Below the pieces are notes generated by a model. The model did not search any database and was not told the origin of the DNA. It saw nothing but the letters and a program-made list of their open reading frames with translations. A program made the position numbers and the translations under genes. From the NCBI GenBank assembly GCA_029262115.1, contig JAJCZZ010000016.1, forward strand, positions 62,001 to 126,000: a DNA stretch of 64,000 nt. The letters are read 5' to 3'. Positions 26,301 through 34,233 of the stretch are shown piece after piece. Position 1 is the stretch's first letter. Each line of letters opens with the position of its first letter. Origin of the DNA: Gemmatimonadota bacterium. Its GTDB lineage: Bacteria > Gemmatimonadota > Gemmatimonadetes > Longimicrobiales > Gaopeijiaceae.

Positions 26301-26546
26301 GATGACGCCGGTCTCCCGACGGGAACGTGGTGGCGCCTGTCCGTCACCGACACCGGCACGGGCATCGAGCCCGACGTGATGGATCGGATCTTCGAACCAT
26401 TCTTCACCACGAAGTCGGTCGGCCAGGGGTCAGGCCTCGGCTTGTCCATGGTGTACGGCTTCCTGGAGGAGTCGGGGGGGCACCTCCGAGTCGTCTCGGA
26501 GCCCGGAGTCGGAAGTGAGTTCCGACTCTATCTCCCTCCCGGCTGA
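23340..26546 (+). CDS. Propeller sensor histidine kinase (Reg_prop, Y_Y_Y, HisKA, HATPase)
   Basis: A 1068-residue transmembrane kinase. After a signal peptide there are about twelve regulator-propeller repeats (for example GFMWIGTQGGLVRYDG, GTLWVATLAGVAYKR, GLLWVGLWGRGVQTAD) spanning residues 45-690, then a Y_Y_Y domain (about 735-790), one membrane helix (about 795-815), a HisKA domain with GGIAHDFNNILT (phospho-acceptor His854) and an HATPase ending with SGLGLSMVYGF. Such sensors often detect extracellular glycans or metabolites, but most have a fused receiver/regulator or nearby partner. Neither is present here, so the response regulator must lie elsewhere. Confidence 0.92.
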   Translation: MSETCATRPLNSVLTMVVAGALSSLPGAAQEGGLRFNAPPLTLPQPIVTTFLQDRHGFMWIGTQGGLVRYDGHGTQVYKGARGDHQGLPSNSVRALMEHSDGRIWVATLGGLGVLNVERDTVVALTREDRPDLFPTTDVLNALAELPGGRVVVGTDGGGIVILDADLRGGEVYTHSRGDPTTLPNNAAEAVVVVDDGTLWVATLAGVAYKRMADSVFRSAPLPAPRRDLGDQPRRLAMGADGVVWVGGLDGVVRFDPRSGTSRRTGLATGRVQSMVAVGSDTLWVGTYGGGLHLLDGEGRLVEEFPPGDGRPQTLLDGRVSALTVDRSGLLWVGLWGRGVQTADPGGGAFGFLGGGLELDGDEVTSIGRMPAGDVLLTTYDGGVHVLRSDGTVRRRVGARFGLGRPVETLAALGLESGEILIGTMRSGLIQTNVRGASRVYRNDEADSLSAPPATVYGIARDSAGGIWVGTTLGLRKMDLTSATFTLPIEGDGRETLRTAFVRGLHVGGDGTLWVATLGSGLMAVDPARGSMEVINPERFAGIPDDEVSAVTTAGGYAWFGTRSAGTLHRVSNWGTDGRTTVELIGPTDGLGSAVQCMTPDASGTLWASTSFSIVRIDPMSLTTTIYGAANGLPAGEFRSGSCTLAPDGRVWFGQQTGVTVFHPDSVPTPTLSARAVVSAASFGGRQALAPFGPTLRAIPWREHLITFNLALLEYRNPATQTFSYRLNTGPWIELGREATVAFANLAPGTYQFEARGRDAHGFLAEPSEPLTFDVVPPFYMTTWFRLLAAILLGGVMVGLYQWRTRTIRRHNVALRREMRARERLEAEGAELEEQLRHAQKMEAVGRLTGGIAHDFNNILTVLMGNAELLMETSVAPDDRALAEEIRESGQRAAKLVSQLLVFSRKQPLTPESTSLTGLLERIAPMLRRTLGERTEVVLDLPDDPGVVVLDENQMEAAVLNLAINARDAMPDGGVLTLWLEKVLADRDDAGLPTGTWWRLSVTDTGTGIEPDVMDRIFEPFFTTKSVGQGSGLGLSMVYGFLEESGGHLRVVSEPGVGSEFRLYLPPG

Positions 26547-26551
26547 CAACT

Positions 26552-27967
26552 TCAGGCCGTCGCCCTTCCCACCCTGACCTCGATGCTTCGCCAGCGACCC
26601 TGACGGAATCGGATCACGCTGAGGAGGGCCCGCGTGACATGGCCCAGGACGATCGCCAGCCAGATATCCCCCGGCTCGAGCGTGCCGAGAGCCGAGAAGA
26701 CAGCGCATAACCCGAGGGGGATCACGATCTGTGATACGATGGAGATGTACAACGGGCTCTTGGTGTCCCCCGTACCTTGGAGACCGCCCGTGTAGGTCAG
26801 GGCCACCGTGATGAAGAAGGCGGAGACGGCGAGGTAGCGGAGAAGCTCCACACCCAGGGCCAGAACGAGCGGGTCCTCCATACCGAAGATACCCAAGAGG
26901 GACTTCGGGATCGTCACGAACAGAAGGGCCAGGAAGGCCGCGACCGCCACGCCGATGAAGGCGGCCACCCGGACACCCTCGACCGTGCGATCCGGCTTGT
27001 TCGCTCCGAGATTCTGGCCACCCACGGCGGCGGCCGCGCCCATAAGCCCCACCGAAGTCCACGTGATGAACGAAAAGAGCTGTACGTAGCTTACCGTGTA
27101 CGCCGCCTGCGCCTCGGCACTCGCCTCCAAAGATCCGATGAAGCGGAGAAGGAACACGCCTCCCACGTTCATGGCAATGCCCTGGATGCCCGTCGGCAGG
27201 CCAAAGCGGAAAAGCTCCCGGATGATCGCGAAGTCCGGCTTCCACCCGCCGAGGTTTGTGAAGCTCACGACAGCGCGATCGGTCAGGAGCAGCCAGAGCA
27301 CGATGGAGCTGATGACGCCGCCCGCGATGACGGTCCCGAGCGCGGCACCGAGTGTACCGAACGCGGGAATCGGGCCGAGGCCTCGAATCAGGATGACGTT
27401 CAGCCCGATGTTCAGGACCGTGTACAGGATGCCCAGACGCATCGGAGTCTGAGCATCACCGGCCGACCGGAATGCCCCTCCGGTCATGAAGAACATCATC
27501 ATGCCGAAGCTGAAGACGAACATGGTGCGCAGATACGGAAGCGCCTCCGCCTGGACCTCGGGAGCCGCGTTCACCAGGCCCAGCAACTGGGGCGAAAACA
27601 CGTAGCCGAGGGGGGCCATGACGAGGAGCGACAGCCCCGTCGCCGTGAGGAACGCGTTGTAAACAGTTCGATTGACCGCCGCCTCGTCGTGCGCGCCGGC
27701 GAAGCGGGCAACCAGGACGCCCATTCCCGTGAACACGGACGTGATGAAGACGACGACGACCAGGAAGATCTGCCACGCCACCCCGATGGCGGCGTTCCCG
27801 GTGAAGCCCACGTAGTGGCCGACCATAGCGTGATCGACCATCCCCTGCAGCCCGCCGATGAGGTTCTGCAGCATTGTCGGCCAGGCCAACCGCCAGACGG
27901 CGCCCGGGATCGGCCCTTCGACGATCCGACGGTCGTACTTACGTCCGCTCTTGGCTGGCGCCGCCAT
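26552..27967 (-). CDS. MATE family multidrug/Na+ antiporter
   Basis: A 471-residue inner-membrane protein with about twelve hydrophobic helices in two six-helix halves. The MATE pattern is visible in IPGAVWRLAWPTMLQNLIGGLQGMVDHAMVG near the N-terminus and an internal repeat in the second half (FRFGLPTGIQGIAMNVGGVFLLRFIG). MATE proteins export drugs or metabolites in exchange for Na+ or H+. The start is three bases after the M24 peptidase stop, so the two genes are co-transcribed. It converges with the kinase gene, leaving only 5 bp between. Confidence 0.92.
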   Translation of the reverse strand: MAAPAKSGRKYDRRIVEGPIPGAVWRLAWPTMLQNLIGGLQGMVDHAMVGHYVGFTGNAAIGVAWQIFLVVVVFITSVFTGMGVLVARFAGAHDEAAVNRTVYNAFLTATGLSLLVMAPLGYVFSPQLLGLVNAAPEVQAEALPYLRTMFVFSFGMMMFFMTGGAFRSAGDAQTPMRLGILYTVLNIGLNVILIRGLGPIPAFGTLGAALGTVIAGGVISSIVLWLLLTDRAVVSFTNLGGWKPDFAIIRELFRFGLPTGIQGIAMNVGGVFLLRFIGSLEASAEAQAAYTVSYVQLFSFITWTSVGLMGAAAAVGGQNLGANKPDRTVEGVRVAAFIGVAVAAFLALLFVTIPKSLLGIFGMEDPLVLALGVELLRYLAVSAFFITVALTYTGGLQGTGDTKSPLYISIVSQIVIPLGLCAVFSALGTLEPGDIWLAIVLGHVTRALLSVIRFRQGRWRSIEVRVGRATA

Positions 27968-27970
27968 CCG

Positions 27971-29374
27971 CTACCAGATCAAGTGGAATCGAGCCTGCCG
28001 TCGAAACGCCCAATGACGGTCGCCGTTGCCATCGAGATACGCCTCCTCCTCCTGACGGCACGATGCCCGCGCGCCGCCCCACTCCGGGATCGCCATCGAC
28101 GCTTGCAGCTCGATGCTGAACCACGTGTTCGGCCGGAGTTCGGCATCGCCGCGACCGGGCACGCCCTCCTGCCGGTCCCAGAGTCCGATGAGTGGGCCGG
28201 CACCATGTCCGTGATCGCCGATCGGGTGAGAATAGAGCGAGCCCGTGATCCCCTCCCGAGCCATCTCGGCAAGCGCCCCCGCGAGCGCCTCGTTGCCTGT
28301 GCGGCCCGGATGCATCTCCTCGAGCTGGATGTCCTGCATCCGGTTCGACGCCGCCAGACAGGCCTTGAGACCGTCGGGGGCGTCCGTTTCGCCCGGACGC
28401 AGCACGTAGCCCATGTGCTGCGTGTCGGTCTTCAGCCGCATTGCGATCACGCCGAAGTCGGTCCAGATCAGGTCGCCGGGCTGAATGATCGCGTCGGACC
28501 CCTCCAGTTCCTGCCCCCGGCGCTGCACCGAAACCGACGTCTGGAACCAGGTATCCCAACCCAGGTCGTTCACCCGCTGCCGGAGCCACCATACCACGTC
28601 CTCCGTGGTGGTTTCGCCCGGCGTGATGACGGCGTTGCTGAACGCCTCGGAGATCATCGCGTGGACGGTCTCCTGGATCTGGCGATAGCGGGGCATCATC
28701 TCGGGCACGCGCGTCTCGATGTACTGGTACGCAAGCCTTGGCTCGCGGCGGATCCGGCTTGCGTAGCTTCCGAGCGCCTCCTCCAGCGCCTCGCGCTCGC
28801 CCGCGCCCAGCCCGTCCGAGAAGGCCCAGGTGTCGGAGATGTTCAGAACGATGTTGTCCGGATCACGGTCGGCCACGATCTCGTGGAGGAGCCGCCACTG
28901 CTCGTCACCCCAGAGCTCCGCCTCTTCGCCCGTCGGGGTCGGATGCGGCGATCGGTAGATCTGGAACAGCCCTCCTTGAGAGGTTCCTCCGAGCGCCAAG
29001 CGCTCCACGGACCCGTCGTCCTGGCGGGTGAAGACGTAGATGCTCCGCCGCCGTGCCGCGAACGTCGTCGGCGACACCATCGACCAGAAGACGGGGTCCT
29101 CGCCGTACTCGCGCATGGCCAGGATCCACATGTCCGCCCCGTATTCGGCCATGAGCGCCGGCAGAACACGGTTGAGGCGCGCGTCCACCCACTGCTGCAT
29201 CTCCGCGGCCTGCTGACGGAGAGGAGGCAACTCGTGGTAGTGCGCCGGAGCGCCCGGCGGAACGTTCGCAGGAGCCTGAGCGAAGGCTCCGGAGGCGGCA
29301 GTACTCGCGATCAGGACGGCCGTCGCGATTCGGGCGACGGCTCTGGGGGGTGCGTCAACGAACCGGTTCATCAT
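27971..29374 (-). CDS. Secreted M24 family peptidase (Xaa-Pro aminopeptidase-like)
   Basis: A 467-residue precursor with an N-terminal signal (TAVLIASTAASGAFA). The C-terminal pita-bread domain shows the metal ligands: LIWTDFGVIAM (Asp), IGDHGHGAGPLIG (His), NTWFSIELQASM (Glu) and CRQEEEAY (Glu); the second Asp is less clear (LKTDTQHMGY). These match aminopeptidase P/prolidase-like enzymes acting on proline-containing peptides. It is first gene of a pair with the MATE transporter. Confidence 0.87.
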   Translation of the reverse strand: MMNRFVDAPPRAVARIATAVLIASTAASGAFAQAPANVPPGAPAHYHELPPLRQQAAEMQQWVDARLNRVLPALMAEYGADMWILAMREYGEDPVFWSMVSPTTFAARRRSIYVFTRQDDGSVERLALGGTSQGGLFQIYRSPHPTPTGEEAELWGDEQWRLLHEIVADRDPDNIVLNISDTWAFSDGLGAGEREALEEALGSYASRIRREPRLAYQYIETRVPEMMPRYRQIQETVHAMISEAFSNAVITPGETTTEDVVWWLRQRVNDLGWDTWFQTSVSVQRRGQELEGSDAIIQPGDLIWTDFGVIAMRLKTDTQHMGYVLRPGETDAPDGLKACLAASNRMQDIQLEEMHPGRTGNEALAGALAEMAREGITGSLYSHPIGDHGHGAGPLIGLWDRQEGVPGRGDAELRPNTWFSIELQASMAIPEWGGARASCRQEEEAYLDGNGDRHWAFRRQARFHLIW

Positions 29375-29531
29375 GGTGGGGCAAGGTTGTGGTGCCGGGA
29401 GTCGGGCGGGAGGGAACCCCGAAGCTACCGACGCGGGCGGGGCAACGGCAATCGGGAGTAGGCCGACTGACCACCACCCGCGACCCCGACCCCGCCGGAA
29501 AATCCTTGCGTGTCACGTTCGACCGCACTAC

Positions 29532-29559
29532 TGTGTCGATAGACTGATACACTGACACA
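29532..29559 (+). promoter_or_regulatory. Candidate operator upstream of the GntR/ABC operon
   Basis: A perfect inverted repeat TGTGTC and GACACA with a 16-nt spacer lies 20 bp before the first gene of the operon that also encodes a YtrA-type GntR regulator. Inner bases (GATAGACTGATACA) add partial symmetry. Location and symmetry suit autoregulation, but no binding evidence exists. Confidence 0.4.
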
Positions 29560-29578
29560 CCTCGCCCCCAACAACTTC

Positions 29579-29944
29579 ATGAATCAGTTGCGCGCTGCCG
29601 GTATCGCCCTTCCGCTCGCCCAGGCCATGACCGGCTGGGCGGCGATCTTCCACGTGATGGAGGAGCCGTTCTCTCCCTTCGTGATCGGGTTCACGGCAGC
29701 GGCGCTCGCGGTGACCCTCCGAGGCGCGATGGACTCACGCGATCGAGCGGTAAACTGCTTCGCCGCCGGCATGCTGACGACGGGGCTCTTCGCGGGCTCA
29801 CTACTCGACGCGGGCCTCCTTCTCTGGGTCGGTCGTCCGGGAGGACCGGGACTGCCGACCACGACCCTTCTGCTCCTTGCCGCTTCGGTACTCTTCGTGA
29901 CCGCCGGAGCGTTCTACTGGGTCCATCGCCCGGAGGAGGGATGA
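29579..29944 (+). CDS. Small four-helix membrane protein, first gene of GntR/ABC operon
   Basis: A 121-residue hydrophobic protein with about four predicted helices (including ALPLAQAMTGWAAIFHVM, FVIGFTAAALAVTL and TTTLLLLAASVLFVTAGAFYWV). I do not recognise the family and no catalytic motif is visible. Its stop overlaps the next start by 4 nt (ATGA at 29941-29944), tying it to the lipoprotein gene and the rest of the operon. Confidence 0.7.
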   Translation: MNQLRAAGIALPLAQAMTGWAAIFHVMEEPFSPFVIGFTAAALAVTLRGAMDSRDRAVNCFAAGMLTTGLFAGSLLDAGLLLWVGRPGGPGLPTTTLLLLAASVLFVTAGAFYWVHRPEEG

Positions 29945-31137
29945 GGACCGGGGCCATGCGTGTGGCCGCCGTTCAGACGATCGCGCTCGGCGTTGCGCTG
30001 TCAGGCTGCTCCTCCGACCTGGCCGAACCCACGGGCAGCGACCTCCCGGTCTTCCGTGCGGCCGCTGAACCAGCGCTCGAGATCGGGGTGCTCGACGGAG
30101 CCGAGGATTACTCGTTCGGGCGTCTGGCCGGGGTCATCCGCCTGGATGACGGCGGGCTTGCGGTCTCGGACGCCATGTCGAACCGTATCTCGGTGTTCGA
30201 GCCGGACGGCACGATCCGCTTGACGTTCGGCGGAGAGGGCGAGGGACCGGGTGAGTTCCGATCGCTCTCCCGGATCTACGCTCGCGGTGACAGCCTCTTC
30301 GCCTTCGATGCACGAGGGGGACGTCTGTCGGTGTTCGACACCGACGGTGAGTACCTCGGACAGGGCGATCGGGACGCTCTGGGTGGAGACGCCGCGTTCC
30401 GGCTCGACGTGTGGCTCTACGGTCGCTACTGGATCGACGGAGGGCTCGACGCGGCATCTCGGGAACGAGTTCGAAGTACGCTCGACCGTCTTCCATCGCT
30501 CAGAGGTGTGGCGACGTTCCGCATCGTCCGGGTGGCCGAGGACGGCTCACTCTGGATCAGGGCGCCGGAGTCCGGACCCACGCACCGGTGGACGGTCGTA
30601 TCGTCCGACGGTTCTCCACAGGCGGTCATCGACACGCCCTCGCGACTGTCCGTGGACGTCATCGAGGACGGGCGCGTTTCGGGTCGGTGGCGCGACGAAT
30701 CGGAGGTCCACTTCGTGCGCACCTACGCTCTGGAAGAGCCGGACGAGCGGACGCCTGCCCCCGCCTGGTTGCTCGCCAGCGAGGCCGCCGCGTCCACCGA
30801 CGTTGCGCCCGACGCGGACGAGTTCCGAGCCGCGATCACGCGGACAATCATGGGTATGGCCCGCGCGCAAGAGATCCACTACTCGGAGAACTACAGCTAC
30901 ACCGCGGACATCGGCGCCCTCGGCGATCAGTTTCAACAGCCCGAGGATATTTCCGTATACGTGATCGATGCCGGAACGCGCGGCTGGGCAGCCGTCTACT
31001 CCCACCCGCAACTCAACTACATCTGTGCGCTGAGCTACGGGACCACCGAAGCGGTCGGCTGGTCACCGGGCGCGATCACCTGCGCTGACGACCCCGCGAA
31101 CCGGGGCACGGGCGATCCCGGAGCTGGGCAGCGCTGA
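29941..31137 (+). CDS. Beta-propeller lipoprotein with pilin-like C-terminal domain
   Basis: A 398-residue protein with a lipoprotein-type leader (QTIALGVALSGCSSD). Residues about 45-280 form NHL/6-bladed-propeller-like repeats (VIRLDDGGLAVSDAMSNRISVFEPDG; RIYARGDSLFAFDARGGRLSVFDTDG). The last 100 residues change character: MGMARAQEIHYSENYSYTAD, then GWAAVYSHPQLNYICALSYG, resembling the C-terminal half of type IV pilin-like proteins without their N-terminal helix. Function is unknown; a surface-exposed binding protein is plausible. It overlaps the neighbour upstream by 4 nt and the GntR gene by 1 nt. Confidence 0.78.
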   Translation: MRTGAMRVAAVQTIALGVALSGCSSDLAEPTGSDLPVFRAAAEPALEIGVLDGAEDYSFGRLAGVIRLDDGGLAVSDAMSNRISVFEPDGTIRLTFGGEGEGPGEFRSLSRIYARGDSLFAFDARGGRLSVFDTDGEYLGQGDRDALGGDAAFRLDVWLYGRYWIDGGLDAASRERVRSTLDRLPSLRGVATFRIVRVAEDGSLWIRAPESGPTHRWTVVSSDGSPQAVIDTPSRLSVDVIEDGRVSGRWRDESEVHFVRTYALEEPDERTPAPAWLLASEAAASTDVAPDADEFRAAITRTIMGMARAQEIHYSENYSYTADIGALGDQFQQPEDISVYVIDAGTRGWAAVYSHPQLNYICALSYGTTEAVGWSPGAITCADDPANRGTGDPGAGQR

Positions 31138-31520
31138 TGTTCGACGACATCGACCCGCGAAGCCCAACGCCCCTGTACGAGCAGATCGCGGCCCGCGTGC
31201 GGCTGGCGGTGGCCGCGGGGGACCTCGAGCCCGGGCAGTCACTTCCGTCCGTTCGGGGGCTCGCACGGGAGCTGCGGGTCAACCCGGCGACGGTGGTTCA
31301 GGCCTACCGGGACCTCGCGAGCGACGGCTTCGTCGAGGTCAGGCACGGCCAGGGCACCTTCATCCAGGAGGTGCCGTCGTTCCTGCGCGACGAGGAGCGG
31401 ACGGCACACGCCTCCGGCATGGTGAGGAAGCTCCTTCAGGACGCGGCACGACTGGGCATCGGGGTGGACGAACTCACACAGGCCTTCCGGGCCGAGACAG
31501 GAGCCGAGATCCTTGAATAG
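31137..31520 (+). CDS. GntR family regulator (YtrA type)
   Basis: A 127-residue regulator: N-terminal winged helix (PLYEQIAARVRLAVAAGDLEPGQSLPSVRGLARELRVN in outline) with VNPATVVQAYRDLASDGFVEVRHGQGTFI, followed by only a short C-terminal helix region. That size and tail are those of the YtrA subfamily, which normally represses an adjacent ABC transporter operon. It is embedded in exactly such an operon and overlaps the ATPase gene by 8 nt. Confidence 0.92.
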   Translation: MFDDIDPRSPTPLYEQIAARVRLAVAAGDLEPGQSLPSVRGLARELRVNPATVVQAYRDLASDGFVEVRHGQGTFIQEVPSFLRDEERTAHASGMVRKLLQDAARLGIGVDELTQAFRAETGAEILE

Positions 31521-32424
31521 CGCCATCGAAATCACCGACCTGAACTGGAAGGCGGGCAAGTCCTTCGCTCTGAAGGACGTTTCTCTCCGCGTCCCGGTCG
31601 GGTCGATCTACGGCTTTCTCGGCCCCAACGGCTCGGGAAAGACCAGTACGATCCGGACCTTCATGGGCATGACCAAGCCGAACAGCGGACGCATCAGCGT
31701 CCTGGGCATGTCCGTCCCTGACGAACTCCCCAGAATCCTTGGGCGTGTAGGCTACGTTCCGGAAAGACCGCACGTCTATCCCGCGCTGACCGTCGGTGAG
31801 CAGGTCAAGTACCACGCCTCGTTCTTCAAGCTGTGGGACCCGGGATGGGCGAACGAGTTAATGGATCGCCTGGACGTCGACCCGGATCGGAAGATCGCCC
31901 GGATGTCCAAGGGGGAAACCGGGAAACTCCTGCTGCTCCTGGCCCTCTCTCAACGTCCAGACCTGCTGGTTCTCGACGAACCGACGGACGGCCTCGATCC
32001 GGTCGTCCGCCGTGATGTCCTGACCGCAGTTCTCGACTATGTCGGTGAGACGGGAGCCACCGTCTTCATTTCCAGCCACCTGGTCCATGAGTTGGAGCGG
32101 ATCTGCGACTGGGTCGGTGTGATGGACCACGGTGAGCTCGTCGCGGAAATGCCGATGCACCGCTTCAAGAACGGCATCAAGAAGATCCGGCTCGAAGACG
32201 CCCCGGAGGCTGCGGCAGAAGCACCTTTCCGGATCCTGAGCCGGAGCCGAACGAACGGCCGCGTCGCGTCAGAAACGTGGATCGTCCGCGGCTGGGAGGA
32301 CCCCATGCGCATGTACTTCAACGGCGTCGGCGCCACGGTGCGGGACGTCGTCGATCTCGACCTCGAGGAGGGCTTCGTGGAGCTCCTTCGCGCCTCCAGA
32401 CCCTCGAACCCACAGGGACGCTGA
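31513..32424 (+). CDS. ABC transporter ATP-binding protein
   Basis: A 303-residue ATPase: Walker A GPNGSGKTST, a signature-like MSKGETGKLLLLLAL, Walker B LLVLDEPTDGLDP and the H-loop ISSHLVHELE. The signature is KGE rather than SGGQ, a variant frequent in YtrB/CcmA-like exporters of this operon type. Translation starts at a TTG (31513) overlapping the GntR stop; no closer ATG is available. About 70 C-terminal residues beyond the nucleotide-binding domain are poorly conserved. It forms a transporter with the permease that follows. Confidence 0.92.
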   Translation: MNSAIEITDLNWKAGKSFALKDVSLRVPVGSIYGFLGPNGSGKTSTIRTFMGMTKPNSGRISVLGMSVPDELPRILGRVGYVPERPHVYPALTVGEQVKYHASFFKLWDPGWANELMDRLDVDPDRKIARMSKGETGKLLLLLALSQRPDLLVLDEPTDGLDPVVRRDVLTAVLDYVGETGATVFISSHLVHELERICDWVGVMDHGELVAEMPMHRFKNGIKKIRLEDAPEAAAEAPFRILSRSRTNGRVASETWIVRGWEDPMRMYFNGVGATVRDVVDLDLEEGFVELLRASRPSNPQGR

Positions 32425-32426
32425 TC

Positions 32427-33110
32427 ATGTACCAACCCATGCTGGCTCTTCATTGGAAGCAGGTCCGCTTCGGCCTGATTCCCTTCGTCGTGGCGGCCTT
32501 CGCGCTTCCGCTGCTTGCTGTTCAGGGGCTCGGAAGCTCGATCGCGATGATGGACGCCGACGCGTATCGGCGCGCGTTGACCTTCAACCAGGGGTTGCTC
32601 GTCTTCTTTCCGGCCCTGGCGGCATCGATCGGGTGCGTCCTCGCGCTGTCCTCGTGGAACTGGGATCACCAACAAAAACACGTGTACGCGCTCAGCCTTC
32701 CGATCGCGCGGTGGCGGTACGCGGCGTTGAAGATGGGCGCGGGGGCAGTCATTGCGCTCGTTCCTACGATCGCCTTCGGCATCGGCTGCCTGGCTGCGAC
32801 TGCCTCGGTCGAGCTTCCGGCCGGCTTACACGCCTATCCCGTGCAGCTCACGGTCCGCTTCTTCCTGGCCACTCTGATGGCTTACTCGATTCTGTTCGCG
32901 CTGGCCGCGGGAACCATGCGAACGACTATCGGCGTCTTCACCGCCGCGTTCCTGCTGCTCCTGCTCAGCGGGCCTCTCAACCACTTCCTCGTCCAGATGG
33001 ATCCGATGAGGGAACACGTCCACGTCGTGGAGTGGGTCGCAACCCGCATCGTCGAGTCCCCGGGCCCCCTCCAGATCTTCGTGGGCAACTGGTCCCTGAT
33101 CGATGTGTAA
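32427..33110 (+). CDS. ABC transporter permease (ABC-2-like)
   Basis: A 227-residue membrane protein with about six helices, starting two bases after the ATPase stop (ATG at 32427). No enzyme motif; the hydrophobic pattern and position identify it as the transmembrane partner of the adjacent ATPase. The substrate is unknown. In YtrA-type operons such transporters are often linked to envelope stress or antimicrobial peptides, which is only family inference. Confidence 0.85.
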   Translation: MYQPMLALHWKQVRFGLIPFVVAAFALPLLAVQGLGSSIAMMDADAYRRALTFNQGLLVFFPALAASIGCVLALSSWNWDHQQKHVYALSLPIARWRYAALKMGAGAVIALVPTIAFGIGCLAATASVELPAGLHAYPVQLTVRFFLATLMAYSILFALAAGTMRTTIGVFTAAFLLLLLSGPLNHFLVQMDPMREHVHVVEWVATRIVESPGPLQIFVGNWSLIDV

Positions 33111-34233
33111 TGCGATGGCGGGTCGGGTGGCTTCGCTCCTGTTGGTTCTCCTCGCGACGGCCACCCCCCTGTCGGCTCGGCAATCGGACGAGGAGCTGAG
33201 GCGGAAGATCGATTCACTGGCACCTCTCATCGTCGAAGCTGAAGCGGCGGCCCGCGCTGCCGTGGAAGCGCAGCAGATGGAGAAGATGGGCGAGGGTGCC
33301 GTTCCGGTCGACACGTTCGGCGTGGGTCCGTTGCTCGTGGTTGCGCGTCGCGAGCAGAGAGGCCTGGCGACGGCGATCTTCTCGGAGGCACTCGAGTCGT
33401 TCGGGCCCTGGCTCGACGAGAGCCGCGTGATCGGCGACGCTCTCGTCGCGTTCCAGTGGGCACGTGAGTTGGTGCCCATCACGCTTGAGGATGAACACCG
33501 GCGGGTGGAATCGACCTTCTTCCGCTCCCGAGCGGAGATAGTCGAGAATGCCCGCCATGCGGTCGGCTCAATGCTCACCGCGGATCTGGCTGGCTCACCC
33601 ACGGCGGGGTGGTTCGCGGGACCCGTCGCCGAGCCGCTCGAGCCGAGCCGCGTCTACCGTCTATTGGCTTCCTTGCCCGCCGAGATCAATCAGCGGTGTC
33701 TGGGCGAAGGCGGCGTCGCGTGCTGGACGGCTCTCGGTCTGGACGCCGACGACTGGCAAATGGACGAGTGGTACTCCGACGACCAACGGCGGGACTTCGC
33801 CGTCCAATTGGCGCGCTTCTTCGAGCGGATCGACCGCCCGATTCCTCTAGGCGAGCGGGCCGTCGCCGACTGCGTGGACGGAGGCTCGATCGCGGCGTGT
33901 GACCAGGTCCTCCGTCAGCGCGGATCGGGCAGGACCTACGCCCCTTTGCATCGCGGTGACGCGCGCCCCGCAATGGTCTACCTGGCCATGCAGGCCGGGG
34001 GCGACGGAGCGTGGGCACGCATGCTACAGATGGGTGAGGCGGCTCCAGGAGATGCGCTCCGGTATGCGTCCGGCCTGTCCAGCGAGGAGTTGGGCGACCT
34101 CTGGCACGCCTGGGTGCTGGCGCAGCGGCCGGAAGTACAGGCCGGTCTTGGAGTCGGATCTCTGTTCACCCTTCTATGGATCCTGGCGTTCGCCGGCCTG
34201 GCGATGAGGAGTTCGAGATGGCGTTTGGGATGA
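33103..34233 (+). CDS. Envelope protein with signal peptide and C-terminal membrane anchor (member 1)
   Basis: A 376-residue protein of unknown family. It has a signal peptide (VASLLLVLLATATPLSARQS), an Ala/Glu-rich helix (about 25-60), a body with several cysteines (CLGEGGVACWTAL; CVDGGSIAACDQVL), and a final membrane helix (GVGSLFTLLWILAFAGLAM) with a basic end RSSRWRLG. The order, cysteine placement and terminal anchor parallel those of the next gene, so the two may be distant paralogues working together outside the membrane with the ABC transporter. The start overlaps the permease stop by 8 nt; an ATG at 33115 is the alternative. Confidence 0.75.
   Translation: MCNAMAGRVASLLLVLLATATPLSARQSDEELRRKIDSLAPLIVEAEAAARAAVEAQQMEKMGEGAVPVDTFGVGPLLVVARREQRGLATAIFSEALESFGPWLDESRVIGDALVAFQWARELVPITLEDEHRRVESTFFRSRAEIVENARHAVGSMLTADLAGSPTAGWFAGPVAEPLEPSRVYRLLASLPAEINQRCLGEGGVACWTALGLDADDWQMDEWYSDDQRRDFAVQLARFFERIDRPIPLGERAVADCVDGGSIAACDQVLRQRGSGRTYAPLHRGDARPAMVYLAMQAGGDGAWARMLQMGEAAPGDALRYASGLSSEELGDLWHAWVLAQRPEVQAGLGVGSLFTLLWILAFAGLAMRSSRWRLG

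Noticed and set aside
26777-29461. Long 894-codon plus-strand frame
   Set aside because: Antisense of the MATE and M24 genes, rich in Arg, His and Glu with no domain pattern; typical shadow in high-GC DNA.
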